Shown: positions 1 to 5,025 of the stretch, one piece after another
How positions within the stretch are numbered: the first letter of the stretch is position 1
How the letters are laid out: each line of letters opens with the position of its first letter
Assembly: GCA_943331195.2 (NCBI GenBank)
Contig: CALQKQ020000276.1
Location: 1-5,332 of the forward strand
Direction of reading: 5' to 3'
Source: Akkermansia muciniphila
Lineage (GTDB): Bacteria > Verrucomicrobiota > Verrucomicrobiia > Verrucomicrobiales > V1-33
Length of the DNA stretch: 5,332 nucleotides
Program-made: the position numbers and the translations under genes
Notes under the pieces: model-generated
The model's input: the letters and a program-made list of their open reading frames with translations, nothing else
Told to the model about the DNA's origin: nothing
The model's database searches: none

Positions 1-5
1 CCAGA

Positions 6-406
6 TCATGTTATGCAGGCAAAGGATGGGACCGCGGGTGGCGGCCGGGCGCGGGGGCGGGGGGCGTGCAGGAACTTCATGGCGCAGCCACAGGCGGGAC
101 AACCGATGGGCGATTTGTCAGGCCGTAGCAGCAACGCCTCCCCGGCCCGCAGCAGACCCCGCACCCGGGCACACCGGTCTTTGGCCGCGGCGCTGAGCCA
201 GCCAAAGTGCCGCACTCGCATAAACCCGCGCGGCAATACGTGTTGCAGGAACCGCCGGATAAACTCCTCCCCGCTCAGCCGGGTGATGCGCTCGTTGCCG
301 CTCGCCCGGTCGGTCCCGCAGAAGCTCACGCTGTCCTCATCCACTGCCGTGATCCGCGAGGCATCCAACGCGGTCTTCTGCACTTCCGCGTCACATACTC
401 AAACGC
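6..406 (-). pseudogene. IS91-type transposase, C-terminal remnant with frameshift
   Basis: This is the C-terminal part of a Y2/HUH rolling-circle transposase of the IS91/IS801 type, the enzyme that would nick and transfer single strands of its own element. The open frame starting near 383 reads VQKTALDASRITAVDEDSV, then LSGEEFIRRFLQHVLPRGF, then MRVRHFGWLSAAAKDR. The LSGEEFIRRFLxHVLPxGFxRxRHxG block is the typical C-terminal signature of this family. A CPACG pair follows near the end. Just upstream the frame is closed, but the neighbouring frame reads AFEYVTRK (about 384-406). Restoring one G would give a continuous YVTRKVQKTALD, so I infer a single-base deletion near 384-386. The N-terminal zinc-binding region and the catalytic HUH and tyrosine motifs are absent, because the same strand hits stops and low-complexity GGC/CGG repeats beyond about 410. 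The remnant cannot make an active transposase. Element ends were not identified. Confidence 0.85.
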
Positions 407-620
407 CCGCCGCCCGCCGCCCGCCCGTCTTCTTTAACATTTCCGAATCTTCCCCATAATTTCTTGCAAATCCAGTTTGGATTGGATATCCTGCGACCGT
501 CTGTGCTAAACGATTGTCCCTCAATCACTTTGAACCCCAACGCCACCAAATTTATGCTACCCGGCAAAATGAATATCCCACTACCCCTGGCGGCATGATA
601 GACTGTTAGGTAAAAATCAG
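407..620. other. Non-coding stretch and composition boundary
   Basis: No supported gene lies here. At about 407-430 it is a run of CGCC/GCCG repeats adjoining the transposase remnant. From about 430 the base composition turns abruptly AT-richer. An 8-bp palindrome GGATATCC lies at 484-491, directly after a short tandem TTGGATTGGA. A GTTAGGT heptamer lies at 605-611, ten bases before the next start codon. Its TTAGG could be a weak ribosome-binding site for the 621 gene. No convincing promoter pair or terminator was seen. Confidence 0.5.
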
Positions 621-1100
621 ATGGCCGTAATCCACATTAAAACTGTAATCGTCGCCCCAAAAGAAAGGGTTTTCGATCTCTCTAGGAGCATCGACGCCCA
701 TCAAGATACAGCAGAACACACAGGCGAGCGAGCCGTAGCCGGTGTGACAACGGGTCTACTCGGACCGGGACAAGAAGTGACTTGGGAGGCGAATCACTTT
801 GGTGTTAGACAGCGCCTCAAAGTAAAGATGTCCAAGTTTGATCGCCCGAATCATTTTCAGGATGTGATGCTCGAAGGTGCTTTTCGGAATATGCAGCACG
901 ATCACTCATTCGAGGACACAACGGAAGGTACGTTGATGATTGATAGATTTGAGTTTTATTCCCCGTTCGGAATTCTTGGTCGAATGGTGGATATATTATT
1001 TTTAAAAAGTTATATGCGCAGATTTATCCTGAAGCGAAACGGCATTCTAAAACATACAGCAGAATCGAATGACTGGCAAAAATACATCCACACAACCTAA
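621..1100 (+). CDS. SRPBCC (START/polyketide cyclase-like) family protein
   Basis: This 159-residue protein has no signal peptide and is probably cytoplasmic. The pattern is that of a group of stand-alone SRPBCC proteins of this size, which form a helix-grip fold around a hydrophobic ligand pocket. The N-terminal strand is MAVIHIKTVIVAPKERVFDL, followed by the first helix (SRSIDAHQDT, 21-30). The VTWEANHFGVRQRLKVKM block (53-70) comes next, then FDRPNHFQD (73-81) and the GAFRNMQHDHSFE segment (86-98). GTLMIDRFEFYSPFGILGRMVD follows (103-124), and the C-terminal helix runs LFLKSYMRRFILKRNGILK (126-144). Length and motif order look complete. The ATG at 621 fits this start; the only plausible ribosome-binding site is TTAGG at 606-610. 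The ligand and any enzymatic role cannot be read from sequence, and members are often described only by fold. The gene is visibly AT-richer than the 1872-3709 genes, with a different codon style, which suggests it was acquired. It has no close co-directional partner: the next start is 114 bases away. Confidence 0.8.
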   Translation: MAVIHIKTVIVAPKERVFDLSRSIDAHQDTAEHTGERAVAGVTTGLLGPGQEVTWEANHFGVRQRLKVKMSKFDRPNHFQDVMLEGAFRNMQHDHSFEDTTEGTLMIDRFEFYSPFGILGRMVDILFLKSYMRRFILKRNGILKHTAESNDWQKYIHTT

Positions 1101-1214
1101 TCTGGTTCTGCAGTGAATAGCCACACTCGTCACGGATGATGCTCCGAGCAGCATACTCCGCTCCAAGGGCGTCTATCACTGATTTTAAACTTTAGATATA
1201 GATTTGCGCATCCT
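1101..1214. other. Intergenic gap with a short hairpin
   Basis: ATGCT and AGCAT (about 1139-1154) can pair around a six-base loop soon after the SRPBCC stop codon. No T-run follows, so it is at best a weak terminator candidate. The AT-rich stretch at about 1181-1204 before the next gene could hold a -10-like element, but I see no matching -35. No coding sequence is supported. Confidence 0.3.
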
Positions 1215-1646
1215 GTGAAAAGAGCGATTCTCTCAGCCATCTCTGCATGGATCGTCGGCATCACGTTCGTCCTTGCTGCAGCCTATGTTACCCAATCTCC
1301 CTCATATCACACCACCGAGCCTGTGCGAGAGTTCTTTCAGGGCATTCTCTTTTGGGCATTTTTCATTGGCATCGTTGTTTTCCCAACATGCCTTTTAGTC
1401 GTCACACCACTCCTGAAGTTCGTTCCGCATTCTTCCCGACTGCGCCAGCCCTGCATCGCGCTTCTCATCGGTGCTGCATCTGGACCGATTGCAATGTATA
1501 TATGCGCAGCACTATATCTCCAACGAGCCTTCATGCCTGACTTCCGAGAGCAGGGGCATCTGGTTTTTGGTTGCGCGGCATCTCTTATCGGAGCGACATT
1601 CGCATTTTCTTATGCACGCTTTCACCGCACTATCTGCCCTGAATAA
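1215..1646 (+). CDS. Small four-helix membrane protein of unknown function
   Basis: This 143-residue protein is not recognised as a member of a named family. Four hydrophobic segments are visible at about residues 5-26, 42-67, 79-101 and 114-135. They are separated by short polar loops, with positively charged residues at the N-terminus (VKRAI) and after the second and fourth segments (PHSSRLRQ, YARFHR). The first segment could alternatively be an uncleaved signal anchor. The start is GTG at 1215. The frame stays open upstream to about 1140 but contains no ATG, and the hydrophobic N-terminus fits the GTG. No Shine-Dalgarno sequence is evident. The 3' half overlaps unrelated out-of-frame readings that lack protein-like character. 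The regular transmembrane pattern and the length make a real gene likely. It shares the AT-richer composition of the preceding gene, so the two may have arrived together. Function is unknown. Confidence 0.6.
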   Translation: MKRAILSAISAWIVGITFVLAAAYVTQSPSYHTTEPVREFFQGILFWAFFIGIVVFPTCLLVVTPLLKFVPHSSRLRQPCIALLIGAASGPIAMYICAALYLQRAFMPDFREQGHLVFGCAASLIGATFAFSYARFHRTICPE

Positions 1647-1771
1647 TCAAGCGCTGCAGCGAATGCCTCATGCGTGTCACATGTTCTGCTTGGGCATAAC
1701 TTGCGCCACACGCGAGTCATCGCTGAGCTTGAGGTCGTTCGGCGATTCCTAGCCGCACTGTAATTCACCCG
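1647..1771. other. Intergenic gap with a perfect 10-bp palindrome
   Basis: The perfect palindrome CGCTGCAGCG lies at 1652-1661, six bases after the stop of the membrane-protein gene. It is too short and lacks a following T-run, so it is not a convincing terminator. It could be a protein-binding site or chance. The rest of the gap shows no coding or structural signal. Confidence 0.3.
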
Positions 1772-1870
1772 ATGAAAAGGATCCAAGTCGCACTACTTCC
1801 ACTTCTCTTCACGGCACTTGTGGCCGCCTACGTCAGAGAAGAAATTGACCGCGCTCCAACTAACACACCT
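1772..1870 (+). pseudogene. Orphan start of a signal-peptide-like reading frame
   Basis: From ATG 1772 the frame reads MKRIQVALLPLLFTALVAAY followed by VREEIDR. This is a classic positively charged, hydrophobic signal peptide or membrane anchor with a short polar continuation. After about residue 33 the frame enters the acyltransferase gene in a different phase and becomes low-quality arginine/histidine/proline sequence, closing at 2083. The first 90-100 bases have the AT-richer codon style of the upstream segment. I infer a gene whose 5' end survives and whose remainder was lost at a junction near 1850-1872. Alternatively it is a real short leader-like peptide or a chance frame. No ribosome-binding site is evident. 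Confidence 0.35.
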
Positions 1871-1871
1871 T

Positions 1872-3083
1872 ATGCAAAGCGTCGTCATCGACAAACCCTA
1901 CACCTTCATCCCACCCCGCTTCAGCCGGTTCTGGCACTGGACGATGCGCAGGATTCTGCCACGCCAACTGCGCAAGCAATATGGCATCACTGCGGTGGAG
2001 TGCATCGGCGCGGAGAAACTTCGGGCTTCACTCAATGCCGGCCACGGCGTCATGGTAGTGGGAAACCACTGCCGACCCTGTGATCCGATGATCCTCGATT
2101 CGCTCGCCGCCGCCGTTCACAGGCCGTTCCACATCATCGCTAGTTGGCACGTTTTCATGTCGAGCCAAGTCCACCGTTTCCTGCTGCCCCGGCTCGGCGG
2201 ATTCAGCGTCTATCGCGAAGGCATGGACCGCGAGTCTCTGAAGTGCGCGATCCACATCGTGGCCGAAGCCAAACATCCGTTAGCCATCTTCGCCGAGGGC
2301 ATCATCACCCGCTGCAACGACCGGCTGGTCAACTTCATGGAAGGCCCCGCATTCATGGCACGGGCCGCCGCGAAACAACGCAAGCAGGGAAAAGTCGTCA
2401 TCCATCCGGTGTTCATCCGCTATTTCTTCGAGGGCGATCTGTTGAAGACGGTCATTCCCGTCGTCGAGGAAATCGAGAACCGCCTTTCCTGGCAGCCGCA
2501 AGTCCAGCTGCCCTTGCGCGAACGCATCCACAAGGTCGGCAACGCGCTGCTGGCCCTCAAGGAAATCGAATACTTCCAGTCGCCGCAGCCAGGACGCTTC
2601 CGCGAGCGGTTGCAACGGCTGCAGGATCACTTGTTGACACCGCTCGAAGACCAGTGGTGCGCTGGCCGCCACGACGGCGATCCGATGGCGCGGGTCAAAC
2701 GCCTGCGCTCCGCGATCCTACCGGAAATGGTCACCGGGGATCTAACGGAAAGCGAGCGTGCCAAACGCTGGCGCCACCTCGCCGAGGTTTACCTGGTCCA
2801 ACAGCTTCATTGTTATCCGGGAGACTACATCGAAAACCCCACGCCCGAGCGGATTCTCGAAACCGTCGAACGTTACGAGGAGGACCTCACCGATCTCGCC
2901 CGACCGCATTTCCCGATTCGCGCCGTCATCACCGTGGGCGATGCGATCGAAGTCAGTGCCACCCGCGACCGCTCGCAGGAGGCGGATCCCATCACTGCGG
3001 AAATCCGCCGCCAAATGGAGGCGATGTTGGAATCCTCCAAGGCCTGCCGCAAGCTCACCCCAACCGGGACGGAAATCTCATGA
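1872..3083 (+). CDS. PlsC-like lysophospholipid acyltransferase family protein
   Basis: This 403-residue protein belongs to the PlsC/LPLAT acyltransferase superfamily, which transfers acyl groups from acyl-ACP or acyl-CoA to lysolipids at the inner membrane. The catalytic block is GNHCRPCD (64-71), an intact H-x4-D with H66 and D71. The usual NHxS position carries R68. Block III is FAEGIITRCND (140-150), with E142, G143 and R147 matching EGxxxR. A proline-containing block IV candidate lies at VVIHPVFIRYFF (175-186). The acyltransferase domain covers about 45-200. A long, charged, helical C-terminal region of about 200 residues, longer than in a simple 240-residue PlsC, has no motif I recognise. 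No strong transmembrane helix is present, so membrane association is probably peripheral. I chose ATG 1872 (MQSVVIDKPYTFIPP) because the sequence becomes protein-like there. An in-frame TTG at 1818 would add 18 unconvincing residues that overlap the upstream remnant. The gene overlaps the next one by ATGA, implying translational coupling. The exact acyl acceptor is unknown. Confidence 0.87.
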   Translation: MQSVVIDKPYTFIPPRFSRFWHWTMRRILPRQLRKQYGITAVECIGAEKLRASLNAGHGVMVVGNHCRPCDPMILDSLAAAVHRPFHIIASWHVFMSSQVHRFLLPRLGGFSVYREGMDRESLKCAIHIVAEAKHPLAIFAEGIITRCNDRLVNFMEGPAFMARAAAKQRKQGKVVIHPVFIRYFFEGDLLKTVIPVVEEIENRLSWQPQVQLPLRERIHKVGNALLALKEIEYFQSPQPGRFRERLQRLQDHLLTPLEDQWCAGRHDGDPMARVKRLRSAILPEMVTGDLTESERAKRWRHLAEVYLVQQLHCYPGDYIENPTPERILETVERYEEDLTDLARPHFPIRAVITVGDAIEVSATRDRSQEADPITAEIRRQMEAMLESSKACRKLTPTGTEIS

Positions 3084-3709
3084 ACCCCATTCTCCTGCGC
3101 ATCGCCGTGATCGCCGCGGGGCTGGTGATCTGGTTTTGGACGCAGAAACTCATCGCCCGGAATTCGATCGGATTGGTCGGGATCGGCGATGGCGTCCACC
3201 GGCTCACCGCAGGTTGGCACCGCTATTTCACCGACCACGCAAAATCCGCCAACCGCGCGCTCGCCATCAGTTCCTTCGGCATCGATCTACTCGGGCTCTC
3301 GCTCATTGCGGCCTCGATATTCGGGCCGAGTTTCGCGCCGTTTCTCGGCATCCTCATCGTCTTCAGCCTGCGCCAAATTTCACAACTCTGCTGCACCCTG
3401 CCACCGCCGCCCGGCATCATCTGGCGGGATCCCGGAATGCCGACCGTGCTAGTCACCTACGCTGTCGCAAACGATTTTTTCTTCTCCGGCCACACTGCGC
3501 TCGCGGTGTTGGGTGCCATTGAAATCTGCCACCTCGCGCCATGGTGGCTGGGAGCCGCCGCCGTGGTCGTTGCCATCGGCGAGGTGGTGATCGTGCTCGT
3601 CCTGCGCGCCCACTACACCATGGATGTGATCACCGGAGCCTTCGCCGCCTGGTTCGCCGCAGACCTGGCGGGACGGATAGCTCCGTTTGTCGATAGCTGG
3701 TTGAAATAG
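3080..3709 (+). CDS. PAP2_C / sphingomyelin synthase-like membrane lipid enzyme
   Basis: This 209-residue polytopic membrane protein has about six hydrophobic segments, near 4-20, 62-81, 86-104, 137-151, 154-175 and 183-199. The conserved order matches the PAP2_C family, which includes eukaryotic sphingomyelin and ceramide-phosphoethanolamine synthases. LRQISQLCCTLPPPPG (97-112) resembles their motif D2. NDFFFSGHTALAVL (131-144) resembles D3. RAHYTMDVITGAFAAWF (176-192) resembles D4. The predicted catalytic triad H138, H178 and D182 is intact. Family enzymes move a phospho-headgroup between lipids through a phospho-histidine, while related PAP2 enzymes simply dephosphorylate lipids; sequence alone does not separate the two here. 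Length is complete. Its ATG lies within the ATGA overlap with the acyltransferase stop, and a purine-rich GGGACGGAAA precedes it. The two genes therefore form one translational unit, and a shared lipid pathway is the natural inference. Substrate and headgroup are unknown. Confidence 0.85.
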   Translation: MNPILLRIAVIAAGLVIWFWTQKLIARNSIGLVGIGDGVHRLTAGWHRYFTDHAKSANRALAISSFGIDLLGLSLIAASIFGPSFAPFLGILIVFSLRQISQLCCTLPPPPGIIWRDPGMPTVLVTYAVANDFFFSGHTALAVLGAIEICHLAPWWLGAAAVVVAIGEVVIVLVLRAHYTMDVITGAFAAWFAADLAGRIAPFVDSWLK

Positions 3710-3731
3710 CCGGCCGTCGATCGGTTGAAAT
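3689..3731. repeat. Imperfect direct repeat at the 3' end of the PAP2_C gene
   Basis: GTCGAT-agct-GGTTGAAAT (3689-3707) recurs as GTCGAT-c-GGTTGAAAT (3716-3731). The two copies are identical apart from a three-base difference in the middle. The first copy spans the stop codon of the PAP2_C gene, and the second lies just outside it. This looks like a small local duplication at the border between intact sequence and downstream debris. A binding site or a chance repeat cannot be excluded. Confidence 0.6.
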
Positions 3732-3870
3732 GTTTGTCAGCGAACTCGATGTCTTGCTCCCAATCGAATGGCAACACGTCATGAGAACCACTGCGGACAT
3801 CATAGCCGATGCCGCCCTGCACCGAGGTGTCGTGTTCCGGCCATGCTGCACCAGGCAAACCCTCGGTACC
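3710..3870 (-). other. Unassigned stretch with possible degraded coding sequence
   Basis: On the minus strand one frame reads KLGTEGLPGAAWPEHDTS, then VQGGIGYDVRSGSHDVLPFD, then WEQDIEFADKHFN. It is open from just after a TGA at about 3878-3880 through the end of the PAP2_C gene. Its acidic, glycine-containing composition is protein-like and it has no obvious start. On the plus strand a competing 47-codon frame starts at ATG 3730 (MFVSELDVLLPIEWQHVM) and ends at a TAA near 3873. I recognise neither. The minus-strand reading looks slightly more natural and would be a fragment of an unknown gene. It is out of frame with the adjoining ATPase remnant, so the two are not one protein. Confidence 0.25.
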
Positions 3871-4573
3871 TAACTTTCAATAGAACAGCTCCGCCGCCTT
3901 GGCCGCGGCGGGCGGCGCCGCCGATGGCGGAGAGGATGGAGGCGGGGGTGCTGATGATGAGGGCGCAGGGCGAGGCCACCACCATGATGGTCATGGCGCG
4001 GTAAAAGGCGCTCTGGAAGGCCTCGTGGTAAAAGAGGGTGGGCACCAGGATCAGCCCCAGCGTGAAGAGGATGACGCCGATGGCGTAGAATTGTTCGGCG
4101 CGGTCGAGGAAGCGCTGGGTTGCGGCCTTCTCGCTCTGGGCTTCTTCAACCAGGCGCACTAACTTTTCGATGGTAGAATCCTTGGCGAGGCGAGTGACGC
4201 GGATTTCGAGGCCGCCGGTTTGATTGATGGTGCCCGCGAAGACGGGGTCGCCCACGGCTTTGGCGACGGGGATAGACTCTCCGGTGAGGGAGGCTTGGTC
4301 GATCGCCCTGGGGCCCTCGACGATGACGCTTTCGCCGGGACGCACCACCAGGATGTCGCCGATCACGAGGTCGGCGACAGCGACGAGGGCGGTGCCGCCA
4401 TCGCGGCGGGCTAGGACCTTGTCAGGGCGCAGCTTCATGAGCGACTTGATCGCCTTGCAGGTGCGGTCGATGGCAAAAGTCTGCAGCACGTTAGAGAGGG
4501 AGAGGAGGAAGAGGACCATGGCGCCCTCGAAGGGGGAATTGGCCGCCGCGACACCGAGCGCGCAAGCGCGCAA
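3800..4573 (-). pseudogene. Heavy-metal P1B-type ATPase, internal fragment
   Basis: This is an internal piece of a heavy-metal translocating P-type ATPase, a membrane pump that expels or imports metal ions using ATP. From the TTG at 4573, residues 5-50 hold the end of a membrane segment and PFEGAMVLFLLSLSNVL. The actuator domain follows (about 52-150) with the phosphatase motif LTGES at 96-100. Two more helices then run at about 163-180 and 192-215, the latter carrying metal-site motif SPC (201-203) in VVASPCALIISTPAS. SPC rather than CPC is typical of the P1B-4 group, linked to cobalt, zinc or cadmium. Homology stops after GGAARRG (about 3902). The expected DKTGT phosphorylation loop, the ATP-binding domain and the last helices are missing, replaced by unrelated sequence up to the stop at 3800. 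The N-terminal helices and any metal-binding domain are also missing. Upstream, the same frame is closed by a TGA at 4619-4621. Both ends are therefore deleted and the pump cannot work. Confidence 0.85.
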
Positions 4574-4576
4574 GCG
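4561..4576. repeat. Two tandem copies of CGCAAGCG at the ATPase breakpoint
   Basis: CGCAAGCG occurs twice head to tail (4561-4568 and 4569-4576), preceded by the partly similar ACCGAGCG. The repeat sits exactly where homology to P-type ATPases ends. CGCTG and CAGCG (about 4575-4596) can then pair around a 12-base loop. The pattern fits a replication-slippage or end-joining scar at a deletion or insertion junction. Confidence 0.5.
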
Positions 4577-4618
4577 CTGTTTAGCTGTTAGCAGCGTTCG
4601 TGTAATTAGGCGATTTAT

Positions 4619-4768
4619 TCATGAAGGATAGAGCATCGCGAAGCCACCGCTCGCGGTATAGTTCTCATTCGTCGTTCCGTTGGCAAAATCGGTTGTCCGC
4701 ACTCTGCCCATGGTGCGGTCGATTGTAGATGATGCGTGCACAGGAGGTGGGCGGAATTTCAATTTCAC
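4619..4768 (-). pseudogene. Possible C-terminal tail of an unknown protein
   Basis: A 49-codon frame from GTG 4768 ends at TGA 4619. The frame is open to a stop at 4787-4789. After an unremarkable start it reads STIDRTMGRVRTTDFANG and then TTNENYTASGGFAMLYPS. The Thr/Asn/Gly-rich, aromatic-ended tail resembles the end of an extracellular or surface beta-rich protein more than random translation does. No family is recognised and no upstream continuation exists, so it would be a severed 3' end. It is in frame with the adjacent ATPase remnant but separated from it by the stop. It may be chance. Confidence 0.22.
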
Positions 4769-4932
4769 TAGCGCTATGGCTCGGGATTAGCCATGGACCG
4801 GAAACGGTCGATTTGAATCTTAGGGGGGAGAGGAGCCTGAACCCATGGAAGAGGTGAGAAAGCCGGGCTCTCTCGCGCGGGGGACGATGGCGTTGCCAGG
4901 TATCTGGCGGGGTTTGCGTACCGTGTCCCATT

Positions 4933-4961
4933 TTGGGCCAGCCAGATGAAATTTTTAAATA
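4933..4961 (+). promoter_or_regulatory. Weak promoter candidate for the esterase gene
   Basis: TTGGGC (4933-4938) and TAAATA (4956-4961) are 17 bases apart, with the second element inside an AT-rich block in an otherwise GC-rich region. Both match the sigma-70 consensus only partly. The position, about 65 bases before the start codon, is suitable. Confidence 0.25.
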
Positions 4962-5006
4962 TTTTTTCTACCATTTTCTGCCGGGGTCAGCGTTGATGTG
5001 CCAAAG

Positions 5007-5016
5007 CCCCCCCCCC
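5007..5016. repeat. Ten-base C homopolymer in the esterase leader
   Basis: Ten consecutive C residues end nine bases before the ATG at 5026, in the place where a ribosome-binding site would normally lie. Homopolymers of this length are prone to slippage during replication and to sequencing length errors, so the true length is uncertain. Length change here would alter leader spacing without shifting the reading frame. Confidence 0.8.
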
Positions 5017-5025
5017 GCACCCTCA

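Larger units (their letters stand above)
4574..5025. other. Long intergenic region upstream of the esterase gene
   Basis: About 450 bases hold no intact gene. The left part contains the ATPase breakpoint repeats and a possible short protein tail on the minus strand (4619-4768). The middle (about 4800-4920) is G-rich on the plus strand without a recognisable frame. A small inverted repeat CCCA-TTT-TGGG lies at 4927-4937. A very AT-rich block lies at about 4949-4968, and a run of ten C residues at 5007-5016. These last three probably form the leader of the downstream esterase gene. Confidence 0.5.

Noticed and set aside
13..459. Plus-strand open frames across 8-459
   Set aside because: They are antisense shadows of the transposase remnant, rich in R, P and A, with no recognisable motif.
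605..611. GTTAGGT matching the GTTRRRY integron attC core, suggesting gene cassettes at 621-1771
   Set aside because: No matching RYYYAAC partner at the right distance and no second core site after either small gene. A single heptamer is expected by chance.
2280..2672. Minus-strand open frames within the acyltransferase gene
   Set aside because: They are antisense to a gene with clear catalytic motifs and show no family signature of their own.
2144..3079. Long plus-strand open frame upstream of and in phase with the PAP2_C gene
   Set aside because: The part before 3080 is an arginine/proline-rich shadow of the acyltransferase gene. The real start is the ATG in the ATGA overlap.
3899..4631. 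Plus-strand open frames opposite the ATPase fragment
   Set aside because: They are low-complexity G/A/D/E-rich or R/S/T-rich shadows. The minus strand carries the recognisable TGES and SPC motifs.
4927..4968. Hairpin CCCA-TTT-TGGG followed by a T-rich block as a rho-independent terminator
   Set aside because: The stem is only four pairs, the T-run is about 20 bases downstream, and no intact gene ends just upstream.
4665..4974. Minus-strand open frames in the region before the esterase
   Set aside because: The composition is not protein-like, there are no motifs, and the frames overlap one another.
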